A stretch of 37,646 nt of DNA, taken from NCBI GenBank assembly GCA_910577295.1, contig CAJTLS010000025.1, positions 1 to 37,646 on the forward strand, read 5' to 3'. Numbering within the stretch: position 1 is the stretch's first letter; each line of letters opens with the position of its first letter. Made by a program: the position numbers and the translations under genes. The notes under the pieces are model-generated. The model had not been told where the DNA came from. It saw only the letters and a program-made list of their open reading frames with translations, and did not search any database. Positions 17,518 through 25,718 of this stretch are shown here, in pieces. This stretch comes from an uncultured Eubacterium sp. (GTDB lineage Bacteria > Bacillota > Clostridia > Lachnospirales > Lachnospiraceae).

Positions 17518-18894
17518 CTATACTCCATTTCGTCCAAAATATTTCCGGTATGAGACAATCATTAGCAAGATGGACAGGACAACGGCAAAATAATCCGTAA
17601 CCGGCTGTGCCAAAACCAACGTCTGCGCCGTATGAAATAGCTGATGGAAGAGAAACAGCACCGGAATAAAAAGAAGTCCCTGCCGGCTGATAGATAAAAT
17701 AAGGGACGGCAGCGCTGCTCCCATCGACTGGATTGCATTAATCATAACAAACAAAACACCCAAAACCGGCCCCGAAAGAATAAACATACGAGCAAACTGC
17801 ATGCCGTAATCAAAAGCCTCCTCATCTGTCAGAAAGGCGTTTACCATCGGGCCTGCTCCGGCATAACAAATCACAGTCATCACTACGCTGAGCGAGACCG
17901 CCAGTATGAGTGAAAAACGCAGCACACCAAAAAACCGTTTTTTATTCCCCGCTCCGAAATTGTATCCGAGAAGCGGCTGAATACCGGTCCCCACTCCGAT
18001 TAGCAGCATAACGGCAACCATATTGACTTTCATTGCCACGCCCAATCCGGCAACTGCCAATTTGCCATAACCGGACATCAGATTATTTATAATAACATTG
18101 GATGTACTCATCAAAATACTATTCAGGGACGCCGGAATACCGATTGCCATAACTCCTCTGGCGATTCCTCCCCGTATACGGTAATATTGTGGATTGACGG
18201 AAAGCATTGATTTCCCTGACAGATAATGCCACAGATAGAACAGGGCGCTCAATATATTACCAATCACCGTTGCTACTGCCGCACCGGCTACGTTCCAACC
18301 AAACCCCAAAATCATAATCGGGTCAAGAATGATATTGGCAACATTACCTAAAATCATTCCCATCATCGCCTTATTCGCTTTTCCCTCTGCCCGCAAAATA
18401 TTACTAAACGAATTGCTTACGATTAGAAATGGTACGCCGATTGCCACGATTCGCAAATATTCTTTTACATAACCGACAGTCTCTGCTCCTACCTTTTCCG
18501 GTCTCGCGCCAATCATCACACTGACAGGGCCAACGGCAAACAAAATAATTAGCATACCAATCACGCCAATCACCGCTCCCGTCCAAAAACAGAACGAACA
18601 GGTATATTTGGCGTCTTTCTCCCTCCCCTGTCCAAGCAGACGGGAAATCAGGGAAGTACCGCCGATACCAAAAAGCATACCCACAGCCATAAAAAACAGA
18701 AATGCCGGAGTAGCCAGAGAAACTGCCGCCACCATGGCATCATTATTCGTCTGTCCGATAAAAAACGTATCTGCCAAATTGTATACCAATACCATCAGCA
18801 TACTGATGACCGAGGGAACAATATTGACAAATACCGCTTTGGGAATAGGTGCATTTTCAAATATTTCTACTGTTTTTTCACTATTCTTACTCAT
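17518..18894 (-). CDS. MATE-family efflux transporter
   Basis: This 458-residue transporter of the MOP superfamily has about 12 membrane helices in two homologous halves. Typical motifs are the start IPKAVFVNIVPSVISMLMV, NLADTFFIGQ and GIGGTSLISRLLGQG in the first half, and GVGTGIQPLLGYNFGAGN in the second. It resembles MepA-like Na+- or H+-coupled exporters of cationic compounds, though the substrate cannot be read from sequence. It starts 18 bases after prfA; GGAGG lies about 12 bases before the ATG, a longer gap than usual. The diguanylate cyclase gene follows with one base between stop and start. Confidence 0.92.
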   Translation of the reverse strand: MSKNSEKTVEIFENAPIPKAVFVNIVPSVISMLMVLVYNLADTFFIGQTNNDAMVAAVSLATPAFLFFMAVGMLFGIGGTSLISRLLGQGREKDAKYTCSFCFWTGAVIGVIGMLIILFAVGPVSVMIGARPEKVGAETVGYVKEYLRIVAIGVPFLIVSNSFSNILRAEGKANKAMMGMILGNVANIILDPIMILGFGWNVAGAAVATVIGNILSALFYLWHYLSGKSMLSVNPQYYRIRGGIARGVMAIGIPASLNSILMSTSNVIINNLMSGYGKLAVAGLGVAMKVNMVAVMLLIGVGTGIQPLLGYNFGAGNKKRFFGVLRFSLILAVSLSVVMTVICYAGAGPMVNAFLTDEEAFDYGMQFARMFILSGPVLGVLFVMINAIQSMGAALPSLILSISRQGLLFIPVLFLFHQLFHTAQTLVLAQPVTDYFAVVLSILLMIVSYRKYFGRNGV

Positions 18895-18912
18895 CTTATT
18901 TTGTATCCTCCG

Positions 18913-19983
18913 TTAGTCAGACATCTTTGCCAGTTTTGCTGCCTGATCGGCAGCAATCAAACTGTCTAACACTTCATTCAAATCTCCATCAATAATCGAA
19001 TCCAGCTTGTGCAGCGTCAGTTTGATTCGATGGTCAGTTACCCTCCCTTGCGGATAATTATACGTCCGTATCTTCTCGGAGCGGTCCCCCGTTCCTATCT
19101 GGCTGCGCCGCGCCTCCGCTTCCGCATCATGCGCCTTTGCGCACTCCAGTTCATACAGACGGGAACGCAGCACTTTCAGCGCCTTATCCTTATTCTTTAA
19201 CTGGGATTTCTCATCCTGACAAGAAATAACAATACCGGTCGGAATATGAGTCAGCCGGACTGCCGAATCGGTTGTATTGACACATTGTCCACCATTTCCG
19301 GACGCCCGGAATACGTCAAACTTACAATCGTTCATATCAATATCGACTTCCACATCTTCCACTTCCGGCATAATGGCAACCGTAGCCGTCGAAGTGTGAA
19401 TGCGGCCACCGGATTCTGTCGCAGGAATTCGCTGTACACGGTGAACGCCGCTCTCATATTTCAATTTGGAGTAGGCTCCGAGACCGTTTATCATAAATAC
19501 AATTTCTTTAAATCCGCCAATTCCGTTTTCATTGGAGTTCATTGTATCAATCTTCCAGCGGTTCCCTTCGGCAAATTTGCAGTACATGCGGTACAAATCC
19601 GCAGCAAACAGAGCGGCTTCGTCGCCTCCTGCCCCCGCGCGGATTTCCACAATTACGTTTTTATCGTCGTTCGGGTCTTTCGGCAACAAGAGTATCCGCA
19701 GTTCCTGTTCGATTACCTCCACACTGCTTCTGCACTCGTTCAGCTCCTCTTTTGCCAGTTCGCGCATTTCCTCGTCCGTCTCTTCTTCTAATATTGACAG
19801 ACTGTCTTCTATGCCCTCTTTTTTCTCTTTATATTCTTTATATTTTGCTACAATCGGCTCCAGCTCCGATTGTTCTCTCATCAAACGCTGATATTTTATC
19901 TGGTCGTTCAATACATCCGGCTCACTTAATTCATTTAGTACCTCTTCATAGCGAAGCAGTGTATCTTCCAGCTTATCAAACAT
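18913..19983 (-). CDS. prfA: Peptide chain release factor 1
   Basis: RF1 (356 residues) terminates translation at UAA and UAG. The stop-codon-reading tripeptide PAT is at 187-189 in RIPATESGGR, and the peptidyl-transferase GGQ at 231-233 in RASGNGGQCVN, so the factor is RF1 rather than RF2. No programmed frameshift is present, as expected for RF1. The frame is open to a TTG at 20013, but the ATG at 19983 begins with the canonical MFDKLED and has GGAGGA placed in the last codons of prmC, so it is the start. It follows prmC, whose product methylates the GGQ glutamine, with a one-base gap. Confidence 0.97.
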   Translation of the reverse strand: MFDKLEDTLLRYEEVLNELSEPDVLNDQIKYQRLMREQSELEPIVAKYKEYKEKKEGIEDSLSILEEETDEEMRELAKEELNECRSSVEVIEQELRILLLPKDPNDDKNVIVEIRAGAGGDEAALFAADLYRMYCKFAEGNRWKIDTMNSNENGIGGFKEIVFMINGLGAYSKLKYESGVHRVQRIPATESGGRIHTSTATVAIMPEVEDVEVDIDMNDCKFDVFRASGNGGQCVNTTDSAVRLTHIPTGIVISCQDEKSQLKNKDKALKVLRSRLYELECAKAHDAEAEARRSQIGTGDRSEKIRTYNYPQGRVTDHRIKLTLHKLDSIIDGDLNEVLDSLIAADQAAKLAKMSD

Positions 19984-19984
19984 C

Positions 19985-20818
19985 TTATTCCTCCATTCTG
20001 CAGCCTGTGACAATTCTATCCAGTCCTGCCAAATCTTTTTTTATCTCCACATTCGTATACCCTGATTTTTTCATATAAGAACAGACAGCTTTCCCCTGAT
20101 TATACCCCGTCTCAAAACAAAGCCGTCCTCCGAACCGCAGATACCGGCTGCTCTCCCCGATAATGCGATGATAAAAATGTAATCCGTCTTCCTCGCCATC
20201 CAAAGCCGGACGCGGCTCATAGTCTCTGACTTCCGGCATTAACCGCTCGATTTCCGAAGTTGGAATATACGGTGGATTGGCAACGATTACATCATATGTA
20301 TCCTCTATATTTTCAAACAAATCACCCTGCACAAACAAAACATCCGCCTGATTTTTATGCGCATTTTCCCGCGCAACGCGCAATGCCGCTTCTGACAAAT
20401 CTGCCAGCGTTACCGAGCGACAGCCGCCCAATACTGCCAGACTAATGCCGATACAGCCGGAACCCGTACACAAATCCAACACGTCCTTTCCCTGCACGTA
20501 CGAAAGCGCTTCTTCCACCAGACACTCTGTGTCCTGTCTCGGTATCAGTACATTCTCGTCCACATAAAACGGCAGACCCATAAATTCCGTCTCATTGGTA
20601 ATGTACTCCAAAGGCCTGCGCGTCATACGCAGATTCAGCATATGCCCGTACTCTGTCAGCCAGCCGTCTTCCGCTTCTTCCTCCGCTCGCAAAAAAAACG
20701 AACTCTTTGTCATTCCCGTAACATGGGCAAACAGATACCACGCATTGACTTTTGCCTCCGGTATATCCGCCTGCTGCAAACGCCTTTCGCCATAAACGAG
20801 CATTTCCCGTATTGTCAT
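19985..20818 (-). CDS. prmC: Release factor glutamine methyltransferase
   Basis: PrmC/HemK (277 residues) methylates the glutamine of the GGQ motif in release factors. It has an N-terminal helical substrate domain (1-75), the SAM-binding motif DLCTGSGCIG (115-124) and the catalytic NPPY (181-184). The ATG overlaps the stop of yqhQ by four bases. Its final codons contain the ribosome binding site for prfA, so enzyme and substrate are co-translated. This order (yqhQ-prmC-prfA) is a well-known clostridial arrangement. Confidence 0.96.
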   Translation of the reverse strand: MTIREMLVYGERRLQQADIPEAKVNAWYLFAHVTGMTKSSFFLRAEEEAEDGWLTEYGHMLNLRMTRRPLEYITNETEFMGLPFYVDENVLIPRQDTECLVEEALSYVQGKDVLDLCTGSGCIGISLAVLGGCRSVTLADLSEAALRVARENAHKNQADVLFVQGDLFENIEDTYDVIVANPPYIPTSEIERLMPEVRDYEPRPALDGEEDGLHFYHRIIGESSRYLRFGGRLCFETGYNQGKAVCSYMKKSGYTNVEIKKDLAGLDRIVTGCRMEE

Positions 20819-21930
20819 TGTTCTCCATCCTCAAAATACTCATTGATTTTTTCAAGAATTTCTTTCTCTTCTTCCTCGATTTCATCAATATCCAGAATCT
20901 CTATATCCTCGCCGCTCTCTTCTGCCGATTCTACGCTCTCTTCCTTTTTTTCTTCTTTACTCTGTGCTTCTGCCGCCGGTTCCTCATCCGTTACCGGTTT
21001 CTCCTGTTCGTCATCCATATGAGCAATAAATTCTTTCCAGTCAAACACTGCCTCCACCGACGCAATCGCAACTTCTATCATATCGTCCGTCGGCTCTGCC
21101 GTTGTCAGCCCCTGCAGCATAAGTCCCGGCTTACTCAGAACGTTTATGACAGCGTTGTCATGGCTTCCCGCAAAGCGGATAAACTCATACGCTAATCCGG
21201 CTATAACTGGAATGAGAAGAATACGCAGCAGCATGCGCAACCATATGTTTCCAACAACAATAAACATAAAGAATAATATACTGACAAACATTACAATAAG
21301 CAAAAAACTGGTTCCACAACGCTTATGTACCGTTGTCTGTTTCCTCACATTCGCTACCGTTAAATCTTCCCCGTTCTCCACACAATTAATGCATTTATGC
21401 TCCGCCCCGTGATACATAAAAACTCTTTTTATATCTTTCATAAGAGAAATCAGTTTCACGTATACAACAAACAGGATGACACGCAAGGCGCCCTCTATGA
21501 GGCCTCGTAACTGCGGAGAGGGAATCGGTTTTTTTAATGCTTCCGAGAGCAGGAACGGCCCTACCACAAAAATGCCGATTGCCAATATGATTGCCAACAT
21601 CAAAACGAGTCCCATTATCAGGCTGTCTTTAATATCTTCTTTCTTTTCGTTATTCTTTTTTTCTTCCTTTTTTTGTTCCTCTTCGTCCTCATAAAAGGAA
21701 GTTGAATAATTCAATGTCTTCATACCAGTCTTTAACGATTCGACAAACGTCACGACACCGCGGATAACCGGCAGATTTGCTACCTTGCTGTGGTCGCGGA
21801 GACTCCTGCACGATTCCTTTTTGACTTCTATCTCTCCATCTGGTTTACGCACAGCTACGGAATATTCTTTTTGATTTTTCATCATTATGCCTTCCAGTAC
21901 GGCCTGACCACCAATTCCTGAATATTTCAT
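20815..21930 (-). CDS. yqhQ: DUF1385 membrane protein, YqhQ-like
   Basis: This 371-residue protein matches the DUF1385/YqhQ family. The N-terminus (MKYSGIGGQAVLEGIMMKN) and YHGAEHKCINCVENGE are hallmarks, with about four membrane helices between residues 105 and 250. The family's function is not known to me; the conserved His/Cys residues suggest a metal or redox role. An unusual C-terminal tail of about 85 residues is dominated by Glu and Asp (from about 287 on) and looks disordered. A Lys/Glu-rich stretch lies at about 83-98. The start codon is placed right behind the structured repeat, whose GGGGGA acts as ribosome binding site. prmC follows with a four-base overlap. Confidence 0.9.
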   Translation of the reverse strand: MKYSGIGGQAVLEGIMMKNQKEYSVAVRKPDGEIEVKKESCRSLRDHSKVANLPVIRGVVTFVESLKTGMKTLNYSTSFYEDEEEQKKEEKKNNEKKEDIKDSLIMGLVLMLAIILAIGIFVVGPFLLSEALKKPIPSPQLRGLIEGALRVILFVVYVKLISLMKDIKRVFMYHGAEHKCINCVENGEDLTVANVRKQTTVHKRCGTSFLLIVMFVSILFFMFIVVGNIWLRMLLRILLIPVIAGLAYEFIRFAGSHDNAVINVLSKPGLMLQGLTTAEPTDDMIEVAIASVEAVFDWKEFIAHMDDEQEKPVTDEEPAAEAQSKEEKKEESVESAEESGEDIEILDIDEIEEEEKEILEKINEYFEDGEQ

Positions 21931-21932
21931 AC

Positions 21933-22094
21933 TAATCCCCCATTCCGAAGCGCAGCGGAGGAGGCACGAGCAAAAAGCAGCAGAGTTGTTTTTGCTCTGT
22001 GCATTAATACTATTTGTGGCGCTTCAGCACAAATAGTGGGTTGAAAAATAAGCTATCAAGCTTATTTTTCAACCTAATCCCCCATTCCGGAGCG
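21933..22094. repeat. Structured intergenic repeat, copy 1 (before yqhQ)
   Basis: Between rpmE and yqhQ lie three perfect hairpins: 21968-21976 with 21989-21997, 22009-22018 with 22028-22037, and 22040-22054 with 22059-22073 (15 bp, loop atca). They are bracketed by two copies of a block reading gcTTCGGAATGGGGGATTAG on the minus strand (21933-21952, and 22074-22094 with gctCCGG at its start). The outer block ends at the yqhQ start codon and contains its GGGGGA. The same block and hairpin recur at 34814-34892. Confidence 0.75.
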
Positions 22095-22114
22095 TTACTG
22101 CGACGACTCCTGCG

Positions 22115-22145
22115 AAAAAAGGGCAGAACCACGTTGGCTCTGCCC
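22115..22145 (-). terminator. rpmE terminator
   Basis: On the minus strand an 11-bp stem with a G-U pair (GGGCAGAGCCA/TGGTTCTGCCC, 22121-22145) is followed by six Ts (22115-22120). It lies 15 bases after the rpmE stop. It is a textbook intrinsic terminator that separates rpmE from yqhQ. Confidence 0.85.
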
Positions 22146-22159
22146 ATGTTCTCAACAAA

Positions 22160-22360
22160 TTATTTTAAGCCATATTTACGATTGAACTTATCAATCGCAC
22201 CACGGGCTGCAACCGATTTCTGCTGTCCCGTATAGAATGGATGACACTTGGAACAAACCTCAACGTGAATTTCCTCTTTCGTTGATCCTGTCGTAAATGT
22301 GTTACCACAGTTGCAAACAACTTTTGCCTGATAATATTCCGGATGAATTCCCTCTCTCAT
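22160..22360 (-). CDS. rpmE: 50S ribosomal protein L31 (zinc-binding type)
   Basis: L31 (66 residues) sits in the intersubunit bridge of the large ribosomal subunit. Four cysteines, Cys16-x-Cys18 and Cys36-x-x-Cys39, form the zinc site, so it is the C+ form that serves as a zinc reserve in many bacteria. The beginning MREGIHPEYY and the end FNRKYGLK are typical. It lies between rho and yqhQ with its own promoter and terminator. The leader of about 75 bases could fold (GAG.AAG/CTT.CTC near 22400), but I did not recognise a defined ribosomal-protein leader motif. Confidence 0.97.
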   Translation of the reverse strand: MREGIHPEYYQAKVVCNCGNTFTTGSTKEEIHVEVCSKCHPFYTGQQKSVAARGAIDKFNRKYGLK

Positions 22361-22444
22361 GTTTCTTTCACCTCACTACTTATATTTTCCTTATCTCTTA
22401 TCTATAAATGAGAAACAAGTCTCTTGCTCAAAAACTGCTTGCTC

Positions 22445-22473
22445 ATTGTATCATGTAATCCTCTCAAATGCAA
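22445..22473 (-). promoter_or_regulatory. Promoter of rpmE
   Basis: On the minus strand TTGCAT (22468-22473) and TACAAT (22445-22450) are 17 bases apart. It lies in the 128-base gap between rho and rpmE, and a short GCTTGC/GCAAGC stem that could weakly terminate rho overlaps it. Confidence 0.6.
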
Positions 22474-22488
22474 GCACTTTTTTATAAT

Positions 22489-24072
22489 TTACAAATGCAT
22501 CTTTTTTACCGTTTCAATAAATTCTTTATTTGACTTCGTCCGCTTAAACAGATTTAGTATCTGCTCTAACGCCTGTTCTGATTTCATTCCGCCTAAGGCC
22601 CGGCGCACTTTAAGCACCGCTTCCTGCTCCTCTTCGTTCAACAGAAGGTCCTCCCGCCTTGTGCTTGATTTTTGAATATCCATCGCCGGAAAAATCCGCC
22701 TCTCCGACAAACTCCGGTCCAGTACCAATTCCATGTTGCCGGTTCCTTTAAATTCTTCAAAAACCACATCATCCATACGGCTTCCGGTATCGACAAGAGC
22801 CGTCGCCAAAATTGTCAGGCTGCCGCCCTCCCGCATATTCCGTGCGGCGCCAAAAAACTTTTTCGGCATATGTAATGCCGCCGGGTCTAAGCCGCCGGAA
22901 AGAGTTCTCCCGCTCGGCGTCACCGTTAAATTATAGGCGCGGGCCAGACGGGTAATGCTGTCCAGTAATATCGTGACATCCTCTCCGCTCTCTACCAGAC
23001 GCTTTGCACGCTCAATCACCATTTCCGAAACACGCTTGTGATTCTCCGGCAATTCATCGAACGTAGAATAGATAACTTCTACCTTTTTCCCCTCAATTGA
23101 TTCTTTAATATCCGTCACTTCTTCAGGACGCTCGTCAATCAGAAGAATAATCAAGTTCATCTTCGGATAGTTTTGTGTGATGGCCTTTGCCACCTGCTTC
23201 AGCAAAGTCGTCTTACCTGTCTTCGGCTGCGACACAATCATGCCGCGCTGTCCTTTGCCGATTGGCGATATCAAATCTAACATACGCATGGATACTCCTG
23301 CGCCGGGGGTCTCCAAGTGCAGTCTGCTGTCCGGAAATACCGGAGTCAAATCCTCAAACCGCTTTCGGGAATATAAATAAGACGGCGAACGCCCGTTAAC
23401 TTTTTTCATATACAGTAATGCACTAAACTTTTCATTGGCTGTCTTTATTCGCAGATTTCCCTCTACAATATCACCGGAGCGCAGTCCGAAACGCCGTATA
23501 AACTGCGGCGCCACATAGACGTCGTTCTCCCCCGGAAGAAAGTTGTCACAGCGGATAAAGCCAAACCCTTCCTGCATGATTTCCAAAATGCCTTTCTTTG
23601 TCACTCCACTATCAATGTCCTTGATTTCTTTTGGATGTACATCGGCAATCTGACGGTCTTTGACAATCGAAATCAGACCATCGCTGCCATCGTGATATCG
23701 CTGCTTATGATTCAGATTATAATAATAATTCGTATTCTGCGCTACATTATTCGCATGCGCGGGAGTCTCATAGTCCCGTTTTCTTTCTCTTTCTTTTCCT
23801 CTTTCTATATTGCGCGGCTTTTCTCTTACCCGCTCGGTTTCCCGATTTTTTGTGCGCTCACTATCCCAACTCTTTTCCCGTTGTCTCGCTTTCTCATTAT
23901 CCTTTTTCCAATCGCTGCTCTTCTCATTCTCTTTCTCTTTTTTATTTTCCGACTGCACGACTTCCGCAATTCTAGCCGCTAATTCCGGTTTCCTCAAAGC
24001 TGTAATTCCTTTTATGCCTTTTTCCTTGGCAAATTCCCGCAATTCTGCCAATGTCATTTTTGTCAAATCCAT
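22489..24072 (-). CDS. rho: Transcription termination factor Rho
   Basis: Rho (527 residues from this start) is a hexameric RNA helicase that ends transcription. A SAP-like N-terminal helix bundle (1-35) is followed by a highly charged, Lys/Arg/Glu/Asp-rich stretch with Asn/Tyr at its end (about 42-130). After it come the cold-shock RNA-binding fold (about 158-230), the Walker A QPKTGKTT (282-289), the Walker B LIILLIDERPEE and the C-terminal RecA core. The insertion makes it much longer than the roughly 420 residues of E. coli Rho; such disordered insertions occur in other anaerobes. The frame is open to a GTG at 24117, but the ATG at 24072 begins MDLTKMTLAELRE and has AAAGGAAG before it. 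Confidence 0.96.
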   Translation of the reverse strand: MDLTKMTLAELREFAKEKGIKGITALRKPELAARIAEVVQSENKKEKENEKSSDWKKDNEKARQREKSWDSERTKNRETERVREKPRNIERGKERERKRDYETPAHANNVAQNTNYYYNLNHKQRYHDGSDGLISIVKDRQIADVHPKEIKDIDSGVTKKGILEIMQEGFGFIRCDNFLPGENDVYVAPQFIRRFGLRSGDIVEGNLRIKTANEKFSALLYMKKVNGRSPSYLYSRKRFEDLTPVFPDSRLHLETPGAGVSMRMLDLISPIGKGQRGMIVSQPKTGKTTLLKQVAKAITQNYPKMNLIILLIDERPEEVTDIKESIEGKKVEVIYSTFDELPENHKRVSEMVIERAKRLVESGEDVTILLDSITRLARAYNLTVTPSGRTLSGGLDPAALHMPKKFFGAARNMREGGSLTILATALVDTGSRMDDVVFEEFKGTGNMELVLDRSLSERRIFPAMDIQKSSTRREDLLLNEEEQEAVLKVRRALGGMKSEQALEQILNLFKRTKSNKEFIETVKKMHL

Positions 24073-24200
24073 CGTTTTCTTCCTTTCTAAATAAAACCTC
24101 TTATATCCTGTAATCACACCTGTGGGAAAATCGGATTATACTCGTTCGATTAAAGATAATAACAGATTCTTCTGTATAGAGATGCGAATTGTTGTACTGT

Positions 24201-24229
24201 ATTATAACGTATAAAAGGGGCTCTTGCAA
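24201..24229 (-). promoter_or_regulatory. Possible rho promoter overlapping a terminator
   Basis: On the minus strand TTGCAA (24224-24229) and a perfect TATAAT (24201-24206) are 17 bases apart. The -35 box sits in the loop of the terminator at 24211-24240. A second TATAAT at about 24133-24138 lacks a good -35. Transcript start would give a leader of about 120 bases before rho. Confidence 0.45.
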
Positions 24230-24240
24230 GCCCCTTTTAT
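24211..24240. terminator. Terminator after the UDP-sugar pyrophosphorylase gene
   Basis: A perfect 12-bp stem ATAAAAGGGGCT/AGCCCCTTTTAT (24211-24222 and 24229-24240) has a 6-base loop. A-rich and T-rich stem ends make it work in either direction. It lies behind the gene ending at 24322. Confidence 0.75.
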
Positions 24241-24247
24241 CCACTAA

Positions 24248-24316
24248 TAGGGCAATCGCCTAATCATTTGTCATTTTTAGGACAGCGGGGAGACAAATGA
24301 TTAAACGATTGCCCTA
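24248..24316. repeat. Long imperfect palindrome (69 bases)
   Basis: Arms of 11 bp (24248-24258 with 24306-24316) and 12 bp (24261-24272 with 24292-24303) are separated by one 2x2 internal loop (cc/aa) and closed by a 19-base loop. It begins five bases after the pyrophosphorylase stop on the minus strand. The symmetric structure resembles a small palindromic mobile repeat or an mRNA 3'-end stabiliser. The flanks show no clear target duplication. Confidence 0.65.
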
Positions 24317-24321
24317 CCACA

Positions 24322-25548
24322 CTAAAAATCAATTTTATTCAGCTTCATCAACTCTCTGGCGCTTTCCAGCGAGTCAACGCCGGTGCGATTCTTAATCGGC
24401 GCAAACTCCTTACTGCGGTCGACCTCAAAAGAAAGGCAGTTATCCATCAGGCGAATCATGTCCAAAACAAGCGTTTCAAACTTATACCCGTTCGGCTCCT
24501 CCGGCTTCACAAGAGACGCCTGCTCGTCAATATAAGGAATTTTCTTTTCCACAACATGCATCGGCATATTTTCATTCATAATTCTTTTCAGCGTCTCTAA
24601 CTCGAACAGATAGTTGAGTATGACGCCGTAATTGTATGACAATCTTCCCTCTTTTGTTCGGGAATGAATCATTTCGTCCGTCATCTCGTAATATTCTACA
24701 ATCGACGGCTTGCCGTCTTCCAGACACAGCACGCCGACCCTCTCATTCGGATCTGCCTTAGCTACTACTTTTGCGCCGCAGACACAATCAGCCTGTAATG
24801 TAGCTCCCACAAATACGGGATCCGCCATCTTTTGCAGCACATTGTCCACGGAAAAAATATTGAGCCATTCTACACCCATCTTTTCCAACGTCTCTGTCAA
24901 ACCTGCTTTTACTAAAGAAGAAAACCAGCCGCCGTTACCGTTCGGTGAAGTGGATAATTTATACTTTTCTTCCATATATATTTTCCCATCATAACTTACG
25001 GATGGCGCCATTTCCTGTTGAAAAAAGAACACATAGTCCTCATTATATCCAAAATAATCGTGCTCTTTGAAAAAGGAAACGGTGTCTTCGTTGTTTTTTT
25101 CACTCGTCATAATCAGAAGAGGTATCCATGCGTCTGCTTTTCTTACAACTTCCAGTAAATTGTTAATCAACTGGCCAAACAGAAACAATTCCTTATGAAC
25201 GCCGATTTGCAGCATCCCTTTCGGCTTATCCAGTCCAAGGCGAGTTCCCTGTCCGCCTGCCAGCAATACGGCTCCTACTTTACACTCTCTTATCGCTTCC
25301 ATGCCGATTGCTTCAAATTCTTCTTTTTTATCGTCAATCTCTTCTAACGTAAGCGCGCCCAGCGGAGCCAATTTCCCTTTCGGCACTTCTTTCACGCCAT
25401 CTTTCGTCAAATCCAATAAAGAGATATCTAATTCTTCAATCTGCTGAAGAAGACTTTTCTTCTCCTGCCCGTTTAATTCCTCATAATACTTTAATAAGTG
25501 CTCCTGCCCCACAGGAGATAACTTCTGGTAAGCCTCTTCGTATGTCAT
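24322..25548 (-). CDS. UDP-sugar pyrophosphorylase (UDPGP type, UAP1-like)
   Basis: This 408-residue nucleotidyltransferase makes UDP-sugars from UTP and a sugar 1-phosphate. The nucleotide-binding signature LLAGGQGTRLGLDKPKGM (95-112) belongs to the eukaryote-like UDP-N-acetylhexosamine/UDP-glucose pyrophosphorylase class, not to GalU. Further typical stretches are PNGNGGWFSSL, NIFSVDNVLQKMADP and YKFETLVLDMIR. The substrate (GlcNAc-1-P, Glc-1-P or Gal-1-P) cannot be decided from sequence. The N-terminal 85 residues are helical, as usual for the family. AAAGGGG precedes the ATG. It is transcribed alone, divergent from malic enzyme. Confidence 0.9.
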   Translation of the reverse strand: MTYEEAYQKLSPVGQEHLLKYYEELNGQEKKSLLQQIEELDISLLDLTKDGVKEVPKGKLAPLGALTLEEIDDKKEEFEAIGMEAIRECKVGAVLLAGGQGTRLGLDKPKGMLQIGVHKELFLFGQLINNLLEVVRKADAWIPLLIMTSEKNNEDTVSFFKEHDYFGYNEDYVFFFQQEMAPSVSYDGKIYMEEKYKLSTSPNGNGGWFSSLVKAGLTETLEKMGVEWLNIFSVDNVLQKMADPVFVGATLQADCVCGAKVVAKADPNERVGVLCLEDGKPSIVEYYEMTDEMIHSRTKEGRLSYNYGVILNYLFELETLKRIMNENMPMHVVEKKIPYIDEQASLVKPEEPNGYKFETLVLDMIRLMDNCLSFEVDRSKEFAPIKNRTGVDSLESARELMKLNKIDF

Positions 25549-25583
25549 GCAATAACCCCTTTCTATCTTCTCATATTGTTTCC

Positions 25584-25612
25584 ATTATAGCAATTGTAAA
25601 ATTAAAGCACAA
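25584..25612 (-). promoter_or_regulatory. Promoter of the UDP-sugar pyrophosphorylase gene
   Basis: On the minus strand TTGTGC (25607-25612) and a perfect TATAAT (25584-25589) are 17 bases apart, about 35 bases before the start codon. Confidence 0.65.
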
Positions 25613-25622
25613 GAGAAAAATA

Positions 25623-25651
25623 TTGTGTTTACTTATTAAAAATGGTATGAT
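25623..25651 (+). promoter_or_regulatory. Promoter of the malic enzyme gene
   Basis: TTGTGT (25623-25628) and TATGAT (25646-25651) are 17 bases apart. Its -35 box is only 10 bases from that of the divergent promoter, so the two may compete for polymerase. A small GAAAGG/CCTTTC hairpin lies downstream in the leader. Confidence 0.6.
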
Positions 25652-25718
25652 ATCTATGCTAGGGTCGAAAGGTTAAAAGGCCTTTCATGACTGGATTGAA
25701 AAAGATTGGAGGATTAAC

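Noticed and set aside
22361..22440. Possible L31 autoregulatory leader
   Set aside because: Only a weak imperfect stem is visible and no known leader consensus was recognised.
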